A program made the translations under genes and the position numbers. This document shows, piece after piece, positions 53,847 through 63,690 of a stretch of 64,000 nucleotides of DNA (within the stretch, counting starts at the first letter, position 1; each line of letters begins with the position of its first letter). The notes beneath the pieces were generated by a model that was not told where the DNA came from, made no database searches, and was given only the letters and a program-made list of their open reading frames with translations. This stretch comes from Tenuifilum thalassicum (GTDB lineage: Bacteria > Bacteroidota > Bacteroidia > Bacteroidales > Tenuifilaceae): the NCBI RefSeq assembly GCF_013265555.1, contig NZ_CP041345.1:2464581-2528580 (forward strand), given 5' to 3'.

Positions 53847-55109
53847 CTACCACTTCAAAGGTTTGCGTTTAAAAGGCATGGTCATACATCTAGCACCGCC
53901 CCCCCCGCGAGGCAGCTCACTTCCGTCCAGTGCAACAACATATTTACTATATGAGTTTACATCAACCTTTCCGGAAACAATATCCTTAGCCTTTAGGATC
54001 TCAAAACCATTTCTGTTCATTTCATCGAGGGTATTAATATTTCGGCCATAGCCTATAACCTTTCCAGGACCTATGGCTACAAAGTTAGCTCCGCTATGCC
54101 ATTGTTCCCTTTCTTGAATCCATCGATCTTTGCTCCCTCCGCAAAAAACTGGTTTTAAATCAATCCCCAACGATTTAAGAGCAACAAGCAGGTTATCAAC
54201 TGTTTTAATCTCCTTTACCACACCATTATCAATGGTAATCTGAACGGTTTGATACCTATTTGGTTGTAGAATAATTGGTTCATAAACCATACATTTATCA
54301 TAATCGAGCATGGTGAAAACCATATCGAGATGGATAAACGATTCAGGTTTGTGAGGTAGTTCTTGAACCAAGATGTGTCGTCTTTTCTTTTCGTTGCGAG
54401 CCAGGAAACGGTTTAATATAAAATCAATACCATGAGTATTCGTTCTTGTACCGTTTCCAACAAGAAGAATATCATCACGAACAACAAGCACATCACCTCC
54501 TTCAATAGTAATATCGCTTGGGTTGCTAAAGGTAGTTGGATTGATAGTATGCGTATTAAAAACGCCAGAGCGTGAAAATATTGCTTCCATTATTATACTT
54601 TCCCTATCCCTTACCGCATTTGCCATTTTACCAATTAGCACATCTTCACCAATAGCTATAGAGGCATCGCGAGTAAAGTAAAAGTTATATAAAGGGCGTA
54701 GGGAAAAGCGCTCCTTGCTTAAGAAATTAGTCAACGTGTTTCGAACAATTGGCACCCCCTCAATAAGCAACCTGGAAAGTTCCTTGGGTTGATAATCAAG
54801 AAGATTATCGTATAGCGACATGGCATTTTCATGCCTACATATCTTTTCAATTAGGTACTCTTTATTTTCCTCGTCTTCCAATACTTTTTCAAGCAAGTCA
54901 GCAACTTGGTAAACCTTTGCAACTTTTGAGAGTACCCCACTAAGCTGTGAGTATTCCTTCCTAGCCACATTCAGGTTAAGGATATCGCTATACAAGGCTC
55001 TTTGAGCATTCTCTGGTGTCATATTTTCAACCTCGGCACCAGGTGTATGAAGTATTACTCCTTCAAGTTCACCTATCTCGGAAAATACACTAACATCAAC
55101 TTTTCCCAT
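53847..55109 (-). CDS. arcA: Arginine deiminase
   Basis: It converts arginine to citrulline and ammonia, the first step of the arginine deiminase pathway. Family blocks are SEIGELEGVILHTPGAEVEN, LYNFYFTRDASIAIGEDVLI, TIEGGDVLVVRDDILLVGNG, ESFIHLDMVFTMLDYDKCMV and the catalytic Cys (about 407) in GGGGARCMTMPFKR. The length of 420 residues is normal. arcB and arcC are not next to it, so the complete pathway cannot be shown from this window. A citrullinating protein deiminase is excluded by the length and motifs. Confidence 0.95.
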   Translation of the reverse strand: MGKVDVSVFSEIGELEGVILHTPGAEVENMTPENAQRALYSDILNLNVARKEYSQLSGVLSKVAKVYQVADLLEKVLEDEENKEYLIEKICRHENAMSLYDNLLDYQPKELSRLLIEGVPIVRNTLTNFLSKERFSLRPLYNFYFTRDASIAIGEDVLIGKMANAVRDRESIIMEAIFSRSGVFNTHTINPTTFSNPSDITIEGGDVLVVRDDILLVGNGTRTNTHGIDFILNRFLARNEKKRRHILVQELPHKPESFIHLDMVFTMLDYDKCMVYEPIILQPNRYQTVQITIDNGVVKEIKTVDNLLVALKSLGIDLKPVFCGGSKDRWIQEREQWHSGANFVAIGPGKVIGYGRNINTLDEMNRNGFEILKAKDIVSGKVDVNSYSKYVVALDGSELPRGGGGARCMTMPFKRKPLKW

Positions 55110-55180
55110 ACTGATAATGTTTTTCGCAAAGTTAATTCTTATTGTTTAAACCCTAAATGTGTTAAGCAACATAAACCTAC

Positions 55181-55212
55181 AAAAAAAAAGCACCTTGGAA
55201 ATCCAAGGTGCC
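55181..55212 (-). terminator. Terminator of gcvP
   Basis: GCACCTTGG / CCAAGGTGC with a nine-T tail on the minus strand, 20 bases past the gcvP stop. Confidence 0.88.
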
Positions 55213-55231
55213 TCAGTAGTAAAATCATATT

Positions 55232-58099
55232 TTACATGTATTCCTCAATTGGAGCACATGTACAAACGAGGTTTCTGTCGCCATAGCCTGCATCAATCTT
55301 GCTAACAAATGGCCAAAACTTATTCTGAGCCACCCAAGGTAGTGGGAATGCAGCCTGTTGACGTGTATATGGGTGGTTCCACTCATCGGCTGCTGCCTCA
55401 GTAGCAGTATGCGGAGCATTAGCAATTAGATTATCGGCCTTATCGGCTTTTCCATTCTTTATGTCCTCAAGTTCCTGCTTTATGGCAATCATCATCTCCA
55501 CAAACCTGTCAAGTTCCTGTTTTGATTCGCTCTCGGTTGGTTCAACCATTAAGCTTTCATGAACAGGGAACGAAACGGTAGGAGCATGGTAACCGTAATC
55601 CATCATTCTGCGACCAACATCGCTTGTATCTACCCCATAAGTCAACTTAAAATGATGACAATCTAATATCATTTCGTGAGCAACTCTTCCTGTTTCGCCT
55701 GTATAAAGGATTTTGTAATGATCCTTTAACCTTGCAGCCAGGTAATTGGCATTAAGGATAGCCATTTTGGTGGCTTGGGTTAGCCCTTCGGCACCAAGCA
55801 TTAATATGTATGCATAAGAAATTACTACGATACTTGCGCTACCATAAGGTGCAGCAGCAACAGCAGAAATTGCTTTGTCGCCACCAGTTTTAACAACTGG
55901 ATGTGATGGCAGAAATGGAGTAAGATGCTCAGCAACAGCAATTGGTCCTACACCTGGGCCACCACCACCATGAGGGATAGCAAATGTTTTATGAAGATTT
56001 AAGTGGCACACATCGGCGCCTATCTCACCTGGGCTAGTAAGCCCAACCTGTGCGTTCATATTTGCACCATCCATGTAAACCAAGCCACCATTCTGATGAA
56101 CGATGTCAATCATCTCCTTAATTTTGCTTTCAAATACACCATGTGTAGATGGATAGGTAACCATGAACGCAGATAGATTCTCTCTATGTTGCTCAGCTTT
56201 AGCTTTTAGGTCATCAACATCAATATTTCCTTTATCATCACACTTCACCACAACCACCTTCATTCCAGCCATTGCGGAACTTGCAGGGTTTGTACCATGA
56301 GCAGACGAAGGGATAAGAACCACATTACGGTGTCCTTCGCCTCTACTAATATGATACTGACGAATAACCATTAAACCAGTATATTCTCCTGCTGCACCAG
56401 AGTTGGGCTGCAAGGTTACGGAATGAAGTCCTGTTATTTCTGCTAAATATTGTTCCATTTCACGAATAACCTGCAAGTAACCCTCAGCTTGATCGGAGGG
56501 TACAAATGGATGCAAGCCATTCCACTCTGGCCAACTTAGAGGAAACATGGTAGTTGCAGGATTAAGCTTCATGGTGCAACTACCCAAGGATATCATACTG
56601 TGGTTTAGGGCAATATCGCGACGTTCTAGCTTCTTTATATAACGCATCATTTCAGTTTCTGAATGGAAACTGTTGAATACCTTATCGGTTAAGAATGGCG
56701 ACTTACGTTGGAGCCCTTCGGGAATACTGTTAACCTCTTTAATTTCGGTTATCTTGTTGAACTGTTTTCCTGTTGATTCTGCAAAAACAGATAAAAGATT
56801 ATTAATATCGTTTATACTAGTGGTTTCGTCAAAACTAATACCAATAGTACCATTTGATTTATAGTTGAGGTTTATTTGGTGAGTTAGAGCGTTCTTCCTA
56901 ATATCCTCAACGGTAACACCTGAAGGAAGTTCAACTTCAAGTGTATCAAAAATGTTCTTAACATTTTGTTTGTACCCCAACTTATCAAGTTCCTCAGCAA
57001 CTAAAACGGCAATACTATGAACATAAGATGCAATACGTTTAATTCCTTTAGGACCATGATAAACTGCATACATCCCTGCCATAGTTGCTAACAGAGCTTG
57101 AGCTGTACAAATATTAGAAGTGGCACGTTCACGTTTAATGTGCTGCTCACGGGTTTGTAGAGCCATTCTTAACGCTTTATTCCCATGTCTATCAACTGAA
57201 ACACCAATTATTCGGCCAGGCATGTTACGCTTATATTCATCCTTACATGCAAAATAAGCAGCATGAGGGCCACCAAATCCCATAGGGATTCCAAATCGTT
57301 GGGTAGAGCCCGCTGCAATATCGGCACCCCATTCACCTGGAGGTGTTATCAATGCTAGACTTAAAATATCGGCAACAGCTGTAACCAACGCACCTGCCTC
57401 GTGAGCCTTTGCTGCAAAAGCAGAATAATCACGAATATTACCTTTCCCTGAAGGATACTGAACAATTACACCAAATTCCTTTCCCTTGAACTCATACTCG
57501 CTATAGCAACCAGTAACCACTTCAATTCCCAGTGGAGCGGAACGTGTTTTAATCACATCTAAAGTCTGAGGGAATATATCTTGGTCAACAAAAAGCACAT
57601 TATGCCCTTCCTTCACAGCAGTACGAGAACGCTGGTTAAACATCATAATCATAGCCTCAGCTGCAGCGGTTGCTTCATCAAGCAACGAAGCATTGGCAAT
57701 TGGCAAGCCAGTTAGCTCAATTACCATAGTTTGGAAGTTAAGAAGCGCTTCTAAACGCCCCTGGCTAATCTCGGCCTGATAAGGAGTATAAGAGGTGTAC
57801 CAGCTAGGATTCTCAAGGATATTTCGTAGTATAACCGAAGGTGTAGCAGTACCATAATACCCCATTCCAATAAAGCTCTTATAGAACTTATTCTTTGACG
57901 ATACTTTTCGGATATGATTAAGGAACTCATACTCCGACATTGGTTCTGGCAAGTTCAGAGGCTTTTTCAAACGGATGTTGGTTGGCACTGTCTGATCAAT
58001 CAGCTCATCAAGCGATGAAACGCCTACAACCTTAAGCATCTCATCAATCTCATGATCGCGAGGACCATTATGACGTGATATAAATTTATCGGTTTGCAT
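55232..58099 (-). CDS. gcvP: Glycine dehydrogenase (decarboxylating), P protein of the glycine cleavage system
   Basis: PLP enzyme that decarboxylates glycine and loads the aminomethyl group on GcvH. A single polypeptide of 955 residues, so the fused (not split GcvPA/PB) form. Recognisable parts are FISRHNGPRDHEIDEMLKVV, SFIGMGYYGTATPSVILRNI, the second-half LGSCTMKLNPATTMFPLSWP and the PLP Lys (about 703) in HLNLHKTFAIPHGGGGPGVG. gcvT and gcvH are not in the window. No glycine riboswitch was recognised upstream. Confidence 0.97.
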   Translation of the reverse strand: MQTDKFISRHNGPRDHEIDEMLKVVGVSSLDELIDQTVPTNIRLKKPLNLPEPMSEYEFLNHIRKVSSKNKFYKSFIGMGYYGTATPSVILRNILENPSWYTSYTPYQAEISQGRLEALLNFQTMVIELTGLPIANASLLDEATAAAEAMIMMFNQRSRTAVKEGHNVLFVDQDIFPQTLDVIKTRSAPLGIEVVTGCYSEYEFKGKEFGVIVQYPSGKGNIRDYSAFAAKAHEAGALVTAVADILSLALITPPGEWGADIAAGSTQRFGIPMGFGGPHAAYFACKDEYKRNMPGRIIGVSVDRHGNKALRMALQTREQHIKRERATSNICTAQALLATMAGMYAVYHGPKGIKRIASYVHSIAVLVAEELDKLGYKQNVKNIFDTLEVELPSGVTVEDIRKNALTHQINLNYKSNGTIGISFDETTSINDINNLLSVFAESTGKQFNKITEIKEVNSIPEGLQRKSPFLTDKVFNSFHSETEMMRYIKKLERRDIALNHSMISLGSCTMKLNPATTMFPLSWPEWNGLHPFVPSDQAEGYLQVIREMEQYLAEITGLHSVTLQPNSGAAGEYTGLMVIRQYHISRGEGHRNVVLIPSSAHGTNPASSAMAGMKVVVVKCDDKGNIDVDDLKAKAEQHRENLSAFMVTYPSTHGVFESKIKEMIDIVHQNGGLVYMDGANMNAQVGLTSPGEIGADVCHLNLHKTFAIPHGGGGPGVGPIAVAEHLTPFLPSHPVVKTGGDKAISAVAAAPYGSASIVVISYAYILMLGAEGLTQATKMAILNANYLAARLKDHYKILYTGETGRVAHEMILDCHHFKLTYGVDTSDVGRRMMDYGYHAPTVSFPVHESLMVEPTESESKQELDRFVEMMIAIKQELEDIKNGKADKADNLIANAPHTATEAAADEWNHPYTRQQAAFPLPWVAQNKFWPFVSKIDAGYGDRNLVCTCAPIEEYM

Positions 58100-58199
58100 G
58101 ATATTGTTTTTGGTTAAAGTTTAGCAGCAAATTTATTATTTTGACCCATTGGTTATCACTAAACAATCTAAATAAACATATGTTTTACAACACCATGAA

Positions 58200-58838
58200 T
58201 TAAATTAGGAATGGATTAGCTTTTTTCTCTTGTCCAATGGTAGTTCTAACACCATGACCAGGCAACACCTCAACCTCGTCGGGCAAAACAAGCAGCCGCT
58301 CATTAATGCTTTTAATTAGTGTTTCGTAGTCTCCACCTTCGAGATCGGTTCTACCAACCGACATGTTAAATAAAGTATCGCCAGTAAGGATAAATTTTTC
58401 ATTCTCGGCGAACAAGCATACACCTCCTCTTGAATGTCCAGGAGTATGAATAACACGTAAAGTACTATCTCCTATAGTTATTATATCGTCATGCTCATAA
58501 AACTCATCAAGGTTAGGCTCATCTTGAAACTGAAGACCAAACATCAAGGCGTGTGTTGTAGCAGCCTTTACCAGATACACATCGTCGGGATGAGCATACC
58601 ACTTCACATTGAATATTTTTTTTAACGATTCCACCCCGAAAATATGATCGATATGGCAATGGGTGTTAACCAATCGGCTAACTTTTAAACCTTTCTCATT
58701 TACAAACTCAACCAAAGCCTTTACCTCGTCCTCGGTATTGCAACCCGGATCAACAATTAACGCCTCACCTTCATTTTGGTATACTATATAAGTATTCTCC
58801 TGAAAAGGGTTAAAAACGAACTTTTGAACTTGTATCAT
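58200..58838 (-). CDS. Metallo-beta-lactamase-fold hydrolase, glyoxalase II-like
   Basis: A 212-residue MBL-fold enzyme. Metal-binding motifs are LVNTHCHIDHIFGVESL (HxHxDH, about 58-64), IHTPGHSRGGVCLF (His about 134), LTGDTLF (Asp about 153) and LPGHGVRTTI (His about 196). This order fits the YcbL/glyoxalase II-like group that hydrolyses thioesters. True GloB has a C-terminal glutathione-binding domain, which is absent here. pcm lies 8 bases upstream on the same strand, and the two are probably co-transcribed. Confidence 0.88.
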   Translation of the reverse strand: MIQVQKFVFNPFQENTYIVYQNEGEALIVDPGCNTEDEVKALVEFVNEKGLKVSRLVNTHCHIDHIFGVESLKKIFNVKWYAHPDDVYLVKAATTHALMFGLQFQDEPNLDEFYEHDDIITIGDSTLRVIHTPGHSRGGVCLFAENEKFILTGDTLFNMSVGRTDLEGGDYETLIKSINERLLVLPDEVEVLPGHGVRTTIGQEKKANPFLI

Positions 58839-58846
58839 AATACTAC

Positions 58847-59497
58847 TTATTTGGCTTTACCTTTTAACAATGGTACAAAAACAAATTTTCCATGCGACGA
58901 CTTTTTAATGGAACCATCGGGCAACTTTTCAATAAGCAACATGGTTTGTGCAGACTCATCGCCAACAGGAATCACCATTCGTCCACCTAATGCTAGCTGT
59001 TCTACCAATGATTCTGGAATTTCCGAGGCGCCAGCTGTAACTATAATCCTATCAAAAGGGCTAAATGGAGGCAATCCTTTATAGCCATCACCATAATAAC
59101 AGTTAGGACGATACCCCATCTCCTCTAGCAAAGCTTTGGCCGATAAAAAAAGATCCCGATGACGCTCTATTGTATATAACCGTGCTCCCAGTTCCATTAG
59201 AATGGCCGCCTGATACCCCGAACCCGTTCCCACTTCTAACACTTTTTGCATTGGACTAACCTGCAGAAGCTGGGTTTGAAATGCAACAGTAAAGGGTTGC
59301 GAAATGGTTTGACCCGATCCGATTGGAAATGCCTGATCTTTATATGCAAAATTCAAAAAACCGCTATCCATAAAAAAGTGTCGGGGTACATTTAGTAGCG
59401 CATTCAAAACATTATTATCTGCAATTCCCTTGGATGCAACCTCCTCAACGAGCTTCCGCCTTAAACCTTTATGTCGTAAATTATCTTCTAAAATCAT
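58847..59497 (-). CDS. pcm: Protein-L-isoaspartate O-methyltransferase
   Basis: It methylates isoaspartyl residues in damaged proteins to start their repair. The N-terminus MILEDNLRHKGLRRKLVEEV, VPRHFFMDSGFLNFAYKDQA, GSGQTISQPFTVAFQTQLLQ, the SAM motif VLEVGTGSGYQAAILMELGA and FDRIIVTAGASEIPESL are all family features. The ATG at 59497 gives 216 residues and is preferred over an upstream in-frame TTG at 59533. Confidence 0.95.
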   Translation of the reverse strand: MILEDNLRHKGLRRKLVEEVASKGIADNNVLNALLNVPRHFFMDSGFLNFAYKDQAFPIGSGQTISQPFTVAFQTQLLQVSPMQKVLEVGTGSGYQAAILMELGARLYTIERHRDLFLSAKALLEEMGYRPNCYYGDGYKGLPPFSPFDRIIVTAGASEIPESLVEQLALGGRMVIPVGDESAQTMLLIEKLPDGSIKKSSHGKFVFVPLLKGKAK

Positions 59498-59674
59498 ATT
59501 TCTGGTAAATAATGGGAACACAAATTTAACCAAACTTCAGAGATTATACCCATTATCAATCTATATAATGAGTTGAACTCCTTCTTATGTTATTAAAAGG
59601 TTGATAAGTTTTGGAACAAATAATTCTGTATGAAACATAAGTAGTTTATTATTGCAGATAAATAGCCTTTAAAA

Positions 59675-60469
59675 ATGAAAACTTGCCTTATCACTAATAA
59701 TTCAGAAATCGACAAACACACCAAAAACTACCAATTTGACAAAATAATCACTATAGACCAATTGCACCCAGAACGGTTTTTTATCGATTTAAACGATAGG
59801 TCAGATCTAACTGATGCTCTTAAATGTTCCGACCTTGCATATATTGATATAAATACAAATGCTTATCATGTAATTCTTAGCGCGTTAAAAAACGGAGTTA
59901 ACGTGCTCTCACCTAATCTTTTAGAACTAAATTATAAGCAAATAATGGAACTAGATGCAGTTTCGCATGAAATAAGCGTTGAGTTTGGCATTCCATACTT
60001 TACATTTCCCAATATTGACACAAATAAAATTCCAGCATTTATTGAAAGCCAAAGAAAATACTCTGATGAGCTAACTCTTGAAACGTTCAAACATTACATC
60101 GATAACGACCTTGTAATCCCCCTTACATTTATTAAATCGGAGATCAGAAAGGTAAAAGCCTACCTTTTACCGCCAACAGGGAACAAATTTAAATCGATAA
60201 AGTTAGTAACCGATTTTTTCGATGACTCTCTTCTCATACACACCATGCAAGCCTCCAACAAATCAAGCTATACAATACAATTAGAAACCAAGGAAAAAGA
60301 AGAAACAATAAAGTTTGAAAAAACTGAAATATATTCCAATACCTCTGATGTAAAAGAACATATTGAGTTTTTTTTAAGTAGAAGAAAGATGATATACTCC
60401 TCGGAAACATTGAAAAGGGTTAAGCAGGTATCAGAAACGATTTCAAAAAAGTTTGAACTCTTACAATAA
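59675..60469 (+). CDS. Degenerate Gfo/Idh/MocA-like protein, function unknown
   Basis: The 264-residue product resembles part of the Gfo/Idh/MocA oxidoreductase fold: LKCSDLAYIDINTNAYHVIL and SALKNGVNVLSPNLLELNYK align with the family's TPNxxH and GKHVLxEKPL region. It lacks both the N-terminal GxGxxG and the catalytic Lys of the EKP motif (here SPN), so it is probably not a working dehydrogenase. The C-terminal half (KVKAYLLPPTGNKFKSIKLV) is unlike the classic Gfo/Idh domain. It precedes the sugar-phosphate transferase gene and may belong to a surface glycan operon. Low GC. Confidence 0.5.
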   Translation: MKTCLITNNSEIDKHTKNYQFDKIITIDQLHPERFFIDLNDRSDLTDALKCSDLAYIDINTNAYHVILSALKNGVNVLSPNLLELNYKQIMELDAVSHEISVEFGIPYFTFPNIDTNKIPAFIESQRKYSDELTLETFKHYIDNDLVIPLTFIKSEIRKVKAYLLPPTGNKFKSIKLVTDFFDDSLLIHTMQASNKSSYTIQLETKEKEETIKFEKTEIYSNTSDVKEHIEFFLSRRKMIYSSETLKRVKQVSETISKKFELLQ

Positions 60470-60517
60470 TTATTATTCTTTGTAGTTAGTATAATTAACC
60501 CCCAAATAGATTTTAAC

Positions 60518-61924
60518 TTGAATAAGAGGTTACAGTCGCTTCGGTATATGTTGTTTGATATTCTAGGCAGTGCAACTGCTTGGACTTTATTCAATATTTA
60601 CAGGAAACAAATAATTGAATCAAGGCTTTTTGGTATTGATCTTCGGTTTGAACCTGATACAAAATTCGTTTTAGGGTTAATTTTTTTTACTGCGTTCTGG
60701 ATTGCCATGTTTGGACTAGTTGGGTTATACCACGACCCATTCAGAAAATCAAGATTAAGAGAGCTAGGAACATCAATAACCATTACAACATTCGGCACAA
60801 TAATTCTTTTCTTCGTATTGCTTATTGACGATTACATAGTATCGTATAAAAACTATTACGAGGCATTAGGGGTAATGTTTTTACTAGTTTTTATTCTCAC
60901 CTACATCCCAAGGCTTATACTAACAACAAAAACAATTGGAAAGATTCACAATAGAAAAATTGGTTTTCCTACACTTATTATAGGGAGCGGGAATAAGGCA
61001 GTAAACACCTATAATGAGATAAAAGCAGAGAAAATATCACAAGGATTTAATGTTGTTGGATTTATTGATCTTCCAAATGGAATTCGTGCCGACTCGAAAC
61101 TTATACTAGGTGAAATAAACGACATACCCGAGGTTATAAGAAAACATGAAATAGAAGAGGTTATTCTTGCACTAGACGATGAAAGCCCTCAAACAATTAC
61201 AAAAGTAATTAACCAACTTGCACCAATAAATGTAAATGTTAAAGCAGTACCTGGCATGAACGACATACTGCTTGGAAAAGTAAAGCTAAACAGGATTATA
61301 GGTACTGCACTTGAAGATGTTTCATTTGATTTAATGCCAGCATGGCAGGCTAATATTAAAGAACTACTCGATTACTCGTTAGCCATAATAGGGATAGTAA
61401 TTTCATCGCCGATAGCACTTGTGCTTGCAGCTATAATAAAGCTTACCTCAAAAGGCCCCATAATATACAAGCAAGAGAGGATTGGTCAGTTTGGAAAACC
61501 ATTCATGATATATAAGTTTCGAAGCATGTATGTTAATGCTGAAGAGAATGGGCCAGCTCTTTCAAGCCAAACAGATACTAGAATTACTGCAATAGGTAGG
61601 TTCATGCGCAAAACTAGGCTCGACGAAATTCCTAACTTTTTTAACGTCCTCAAGGGTGAGATGTCGATTGTTGGTCCTCGCCCAGAAAGGCAATACTATA
61701 TCGATCAGATTGTTAAGGTAGCCCCACAATACCTACTTCTTCAAAAGGTAAAACCCGGAATCACCTCATGGGGGCAAGTAAAATACGGATATGCCGAAAA
61801 CATTGAGCAAATGGTTGAACGACTAAAGTATGACCTAATCTATTTAGAAAACATGTCGCTTTATATCGATTTTAAAATAATGATTTATACCATTCTTACC
61901 ATTTTCAAAGGTAAAGGGGTTTAA
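60518..61924 (+). CDS. Polyprenyl-phosphate sugar-1-phosphate transferase (exopolysaccharide/lipid carrier initiating enzyme)
   Basis: A 468-residue WbaP/WcaJ-like enzyme that loads a hexose-phosphate onto undecaprenyl phosphate to begin surface glycan synthesis. Four N-terminal helices (about 12-130) are followed by a CoA-binding-like Rossmann domain (about 145-260, FPTLIIGSGNKAVNTYNEIK). A membrane hairpin and the C-terminal catalytic domain come last: IIKLTSKGPIIYKQERIGQF, YKFRSMYVNAEENGPALSSQ, TRLDEIPNFFNVLKGEMSIV and GPRPERQYYIDQ. I start at TTG 60518 because MNKRLQSLRYMLFDILGSAT fits the family. The 3' end overlaps thpR on the opposite strand by 4 bases. Confidence 0.9.
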   Translation: MNKRLQSLRYMLFDILGSATAWTLFNIYRKQIIESRLFGIDLRFEPDTKFVLGLIFFTAFWIAMFGLVGLYHDPFRKSRLRELGTSITITTFGTIILFFVLLIDDYIVSYKNYYEALGVMFLLVFILTYIPRLILTTKTIGKIHNRKIGFPTLIIGSGNKAVNTYNEIKAEKISQGFNVVGFIDLPNGIRADSKLILGEINDIPEVIRKHEIEEVILALDDESPQTITKVINQLAPINVNVKAVPGMNDILLGKVKLNRIIGTALEDVSFDLMPAWQANIKELLDYSLAIIGIVISSPIALVLAAIIKLTSKGPIIYKQERIGQFGKPFMIYKFRSMYVNAEENGPALSSQTDTRITAIGRFMRKTRLDEIPNFFNVLKGEMSIVGPRPERQYYIDQIVKVAPQYLLLQKVKPGITSWGQVKYGYAENIEQMVERLKYDLIYLENMSLYIDFKIMIYTILTIFKGKGV

Positions 61925-62487
61925 GCATTGCTTAAATCAAATCTTTCAAGCTCTCTGTATTCTGGCCCCTCCGGTCTAAGTACACTTTCATAAAACACCA
62001 CACTACTAACCCTAATTTCCTGAAAAACTTCACCCTTGTACTCTTTGATCTCTTGTTTCAATTTCTCATAATTATGCAGAAACTTAACTCTGCCAAGGGT
62101 TAAATGAGGGTTGAAGTTTGGCTTATCGTCTGAAAATCCAAACTCCAATAAGGCATCATCGATTTCATCTTTTAGCACCTTTAGCTCCTCAGGGAAATCT
62201 ACACCTACCCAAATAACTTTTGGCATAGGACGACCAAATGCTCCTAATCCTTTTAACGTTAAAAAAAAAGCACTGCAATTCATTAAACGCTTTCTAAGTT
62301 TCTGACTGATATCAGGTAATACATCTATCCTGGTGTCGCCCAAAAAAAAGAGTGTTAGGTGCATTATTTCAGGTTTTACCCACTTAATTTTATCGAGGCT
62401 ATGAGATACCTTTAGCCTATCCATCAGAGAAACAACCTTTTGGTTGGGAATTACATCAACAGCAATAAAAGTTCTTTTCTTTTCCAT
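61921..62487 (-). CDS. thpR: RNA 2',3'-cyclic phosphodiesterase (2H family)
   Basis: A 188-residue 2H phosphoesterase, formerly called 2'-5' RNA ligase. The two catalytic HxTL motifs are MHLTLFFLGD (about 43-46) and NPHLTLGRVK (about 125-128). The N-terminus RTFIAVDVIPNQ and LKGLGAFGRPMPKVIWVGV are typical. In other bacteria it hydrolyses cyclic phosphate RNA ends and may join tRNA halves in vitro. It is divergent to elbB. Confidence 0.92.
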   Translation of the reverse strand: MEKKRTFIAVDVIPNQKVVSLMDRLKVSHSLDKIKWVKPEIMHLTLFFLGDTRIDVLPDISQKLRKRLMNCSAFFLTLKGLGAFGRPMPKVIWVGVDFPEELKVLKDEIDDALLEFGFSDDKPNFNPHLTLGRVKFLHNYEKLKQEIKEYKGEVFQEIRVSSVVFYESVLRPEGPEYRELERFDLSNA

Positions 62488-62555
62488 GCAATAGGGTATT
62501 GTTTAGATTAAAAATTAAGATTATATTGTTTGGCAAATTTAAAACGTTTGCGAAA

Positions 62556-63212
62556 ATGGGTGCTAATAAAAAATTTGCCGTAATACTTTCAGGATGTGGC
62601 GTGTTCGATGGTGCCGAAATCCACGAATCGGTCATGACCCTTTATGCCATTGCAAAGTATGGTGCTTCGTACGAAATTTTCGCTCCCGACATGGAACAGC
62701 ACCACGTTATCAATCATCTTGATGGTAGCGAAATGAAAGAAAAAAGGAATGTGCTTATTGAAGCGGCACGAATTGCGCGTGGAAAAATCAAACCCTTAAA
62801 TGAATTCAACCCGGAATTTTTTGATGGGCTAATCCTCCCAGGCGGATTTGGAGTTGCCAAAAACCTTTGCACTTGGGCTTTTGATGGTCCAAATTGCACC
62901 ATACACCCTCAAGTTGAAAGTGTCATTAAAAAGATGCATAAGCTAAAAAAGCCAATTGGAGCTCTTTGTATCTCTCCAGTTTTACTAGCAAAAGTGCTTG
63001 GTAATGTTACTGTTACCATTGGTAAAGATGTTTCCACAGCACAAGCAATTGAGTCGCTAGGCGCAAAACACCAAAGCACAGGGCATGCTCAAGTGGTGGT
63101 TGATGAAAAAAACATGCTATTCACAACTCCCTGCTACATGCTTGACGCAACAATAGTTGATATTGCCGAAGGTGCCAAAGCAATCGTTTCTGAAATGCTC
63201 AAATGGATTTAA
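62556..63212 (+). CDS. elbB: Isoprenoid biosynthesis glyoxalase ElbB (DJ-1/PfpI family)
   Basis: A 218-residue DJ-1/PfpI-superfamily protein. KKFAVILSGCGVFDGAEIHE, YEIFAPDMEQHHVINHLDGS, DGLILPGGFGVAKNLCTWAF and the nucleophile-elbow PIGALCISPVLLAKVLGN (Cys about 134) identify ElbB. E. coli ElbB has glyoxalase activity; its true role is not settled. The ATG at 62556 is chosen; an earlier in-frame start at 62499 would add an unrelated basic leader. Confidence 0.92.
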   Translation: MGANKKFAVILSGCGVFDGAEIHESVMTLYAIAKYGASYEIFAPDMEQHHVINHLDGSEMKEKRNVLIEAARIARGKIKPLNEFNPEFFDGLILPGGFGVAKNLCTWAFDGPNCTIHPQVESVIKKMHKLKKPIGALCISPVLLAKVLGNVTVTIGKDVSTAQAIESLGAKHQSTGHAQVVVDEKNMLFTTPCYMLDATIVDIAEGAKAIVSEMLKWI

Positions 63213-63213
63213 G

Positions 63214-63690
63214 GTGAAAACATTCAAAACCTTAATCGCATTCGCTCTAATTCTCTTGGGTACTCAAGGGTGCATAGACAAATGTGGGAAAGATTGCATT
63301 ACGCCCCCACAGCCTATTTGGTTAAAAATTGTGGATAGTTCAAATGGAAGTAATCTAATTTCTGAAGAATATTTCCATAGAGATTCCATTAAAGTTTTTT
63401 ATTTTGAAAATGAGCAAAAACAGTTTGCTAACATAAAGTTTGTTGGGAATTTTAGAGTAAACGATATTATTGAAACTAACATCACCTTGCATCTTCCTAC
63501 CGATAAACTTAACACAGCATACCTTTATCTAAACCAATACGACATTGATACCATAACATTTAGGACAACTAAAAGCAGTGATGATTGCTGTACATCCTAC
63601 CCTCTCGATTCCATTTCAATTAATGGGAAGCCCGTTGATGTTGACCCTGTAGATTTCTCATTCCTAATCAAAAAGGAGGTTTTAAAGTAA
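63214..63690 (+). CDS. Small lipoprotein, unknown function
   Basis: A 159-residue product starting at GTG 63214, two bases after the elbB stop. KTFKTLIAFALILLGTQGC is a clear lipoprotein signal, followed by a Cys-rich segment (CIDKCGKDCITPP). The rest is a beta-rich fold (PIWLKIVDSSNGSNLISEEY, TAYLYLNQYDIDTITFRTTK, SSDDCCTSYPLDS). The family is not recognised. Coupling to elbB may be only positional. It ends over the DUF4294 gene on the other strand. Confidence 0.7.
   Translation: MKTFKTLIAFALILLGTQGCIDKCGKDCITPPQPIWLKIVDSSNGSNLISEEYFHRDSIKVFYFENEQKQFANIKFVGNFRVNDIIETNITLHLPTDKLNTAYLYLNQYDIDTITFRTTKSSDDCCTSYPLDSISINGKPVDVDPVDFSFLIKKEVLK

Noticed and set aside
55232-58199. Glycine riboswitch in front of gcvP
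   Set aside because: The 100 bases upstream (58100-58199) show no tandem aptamer-like structure.
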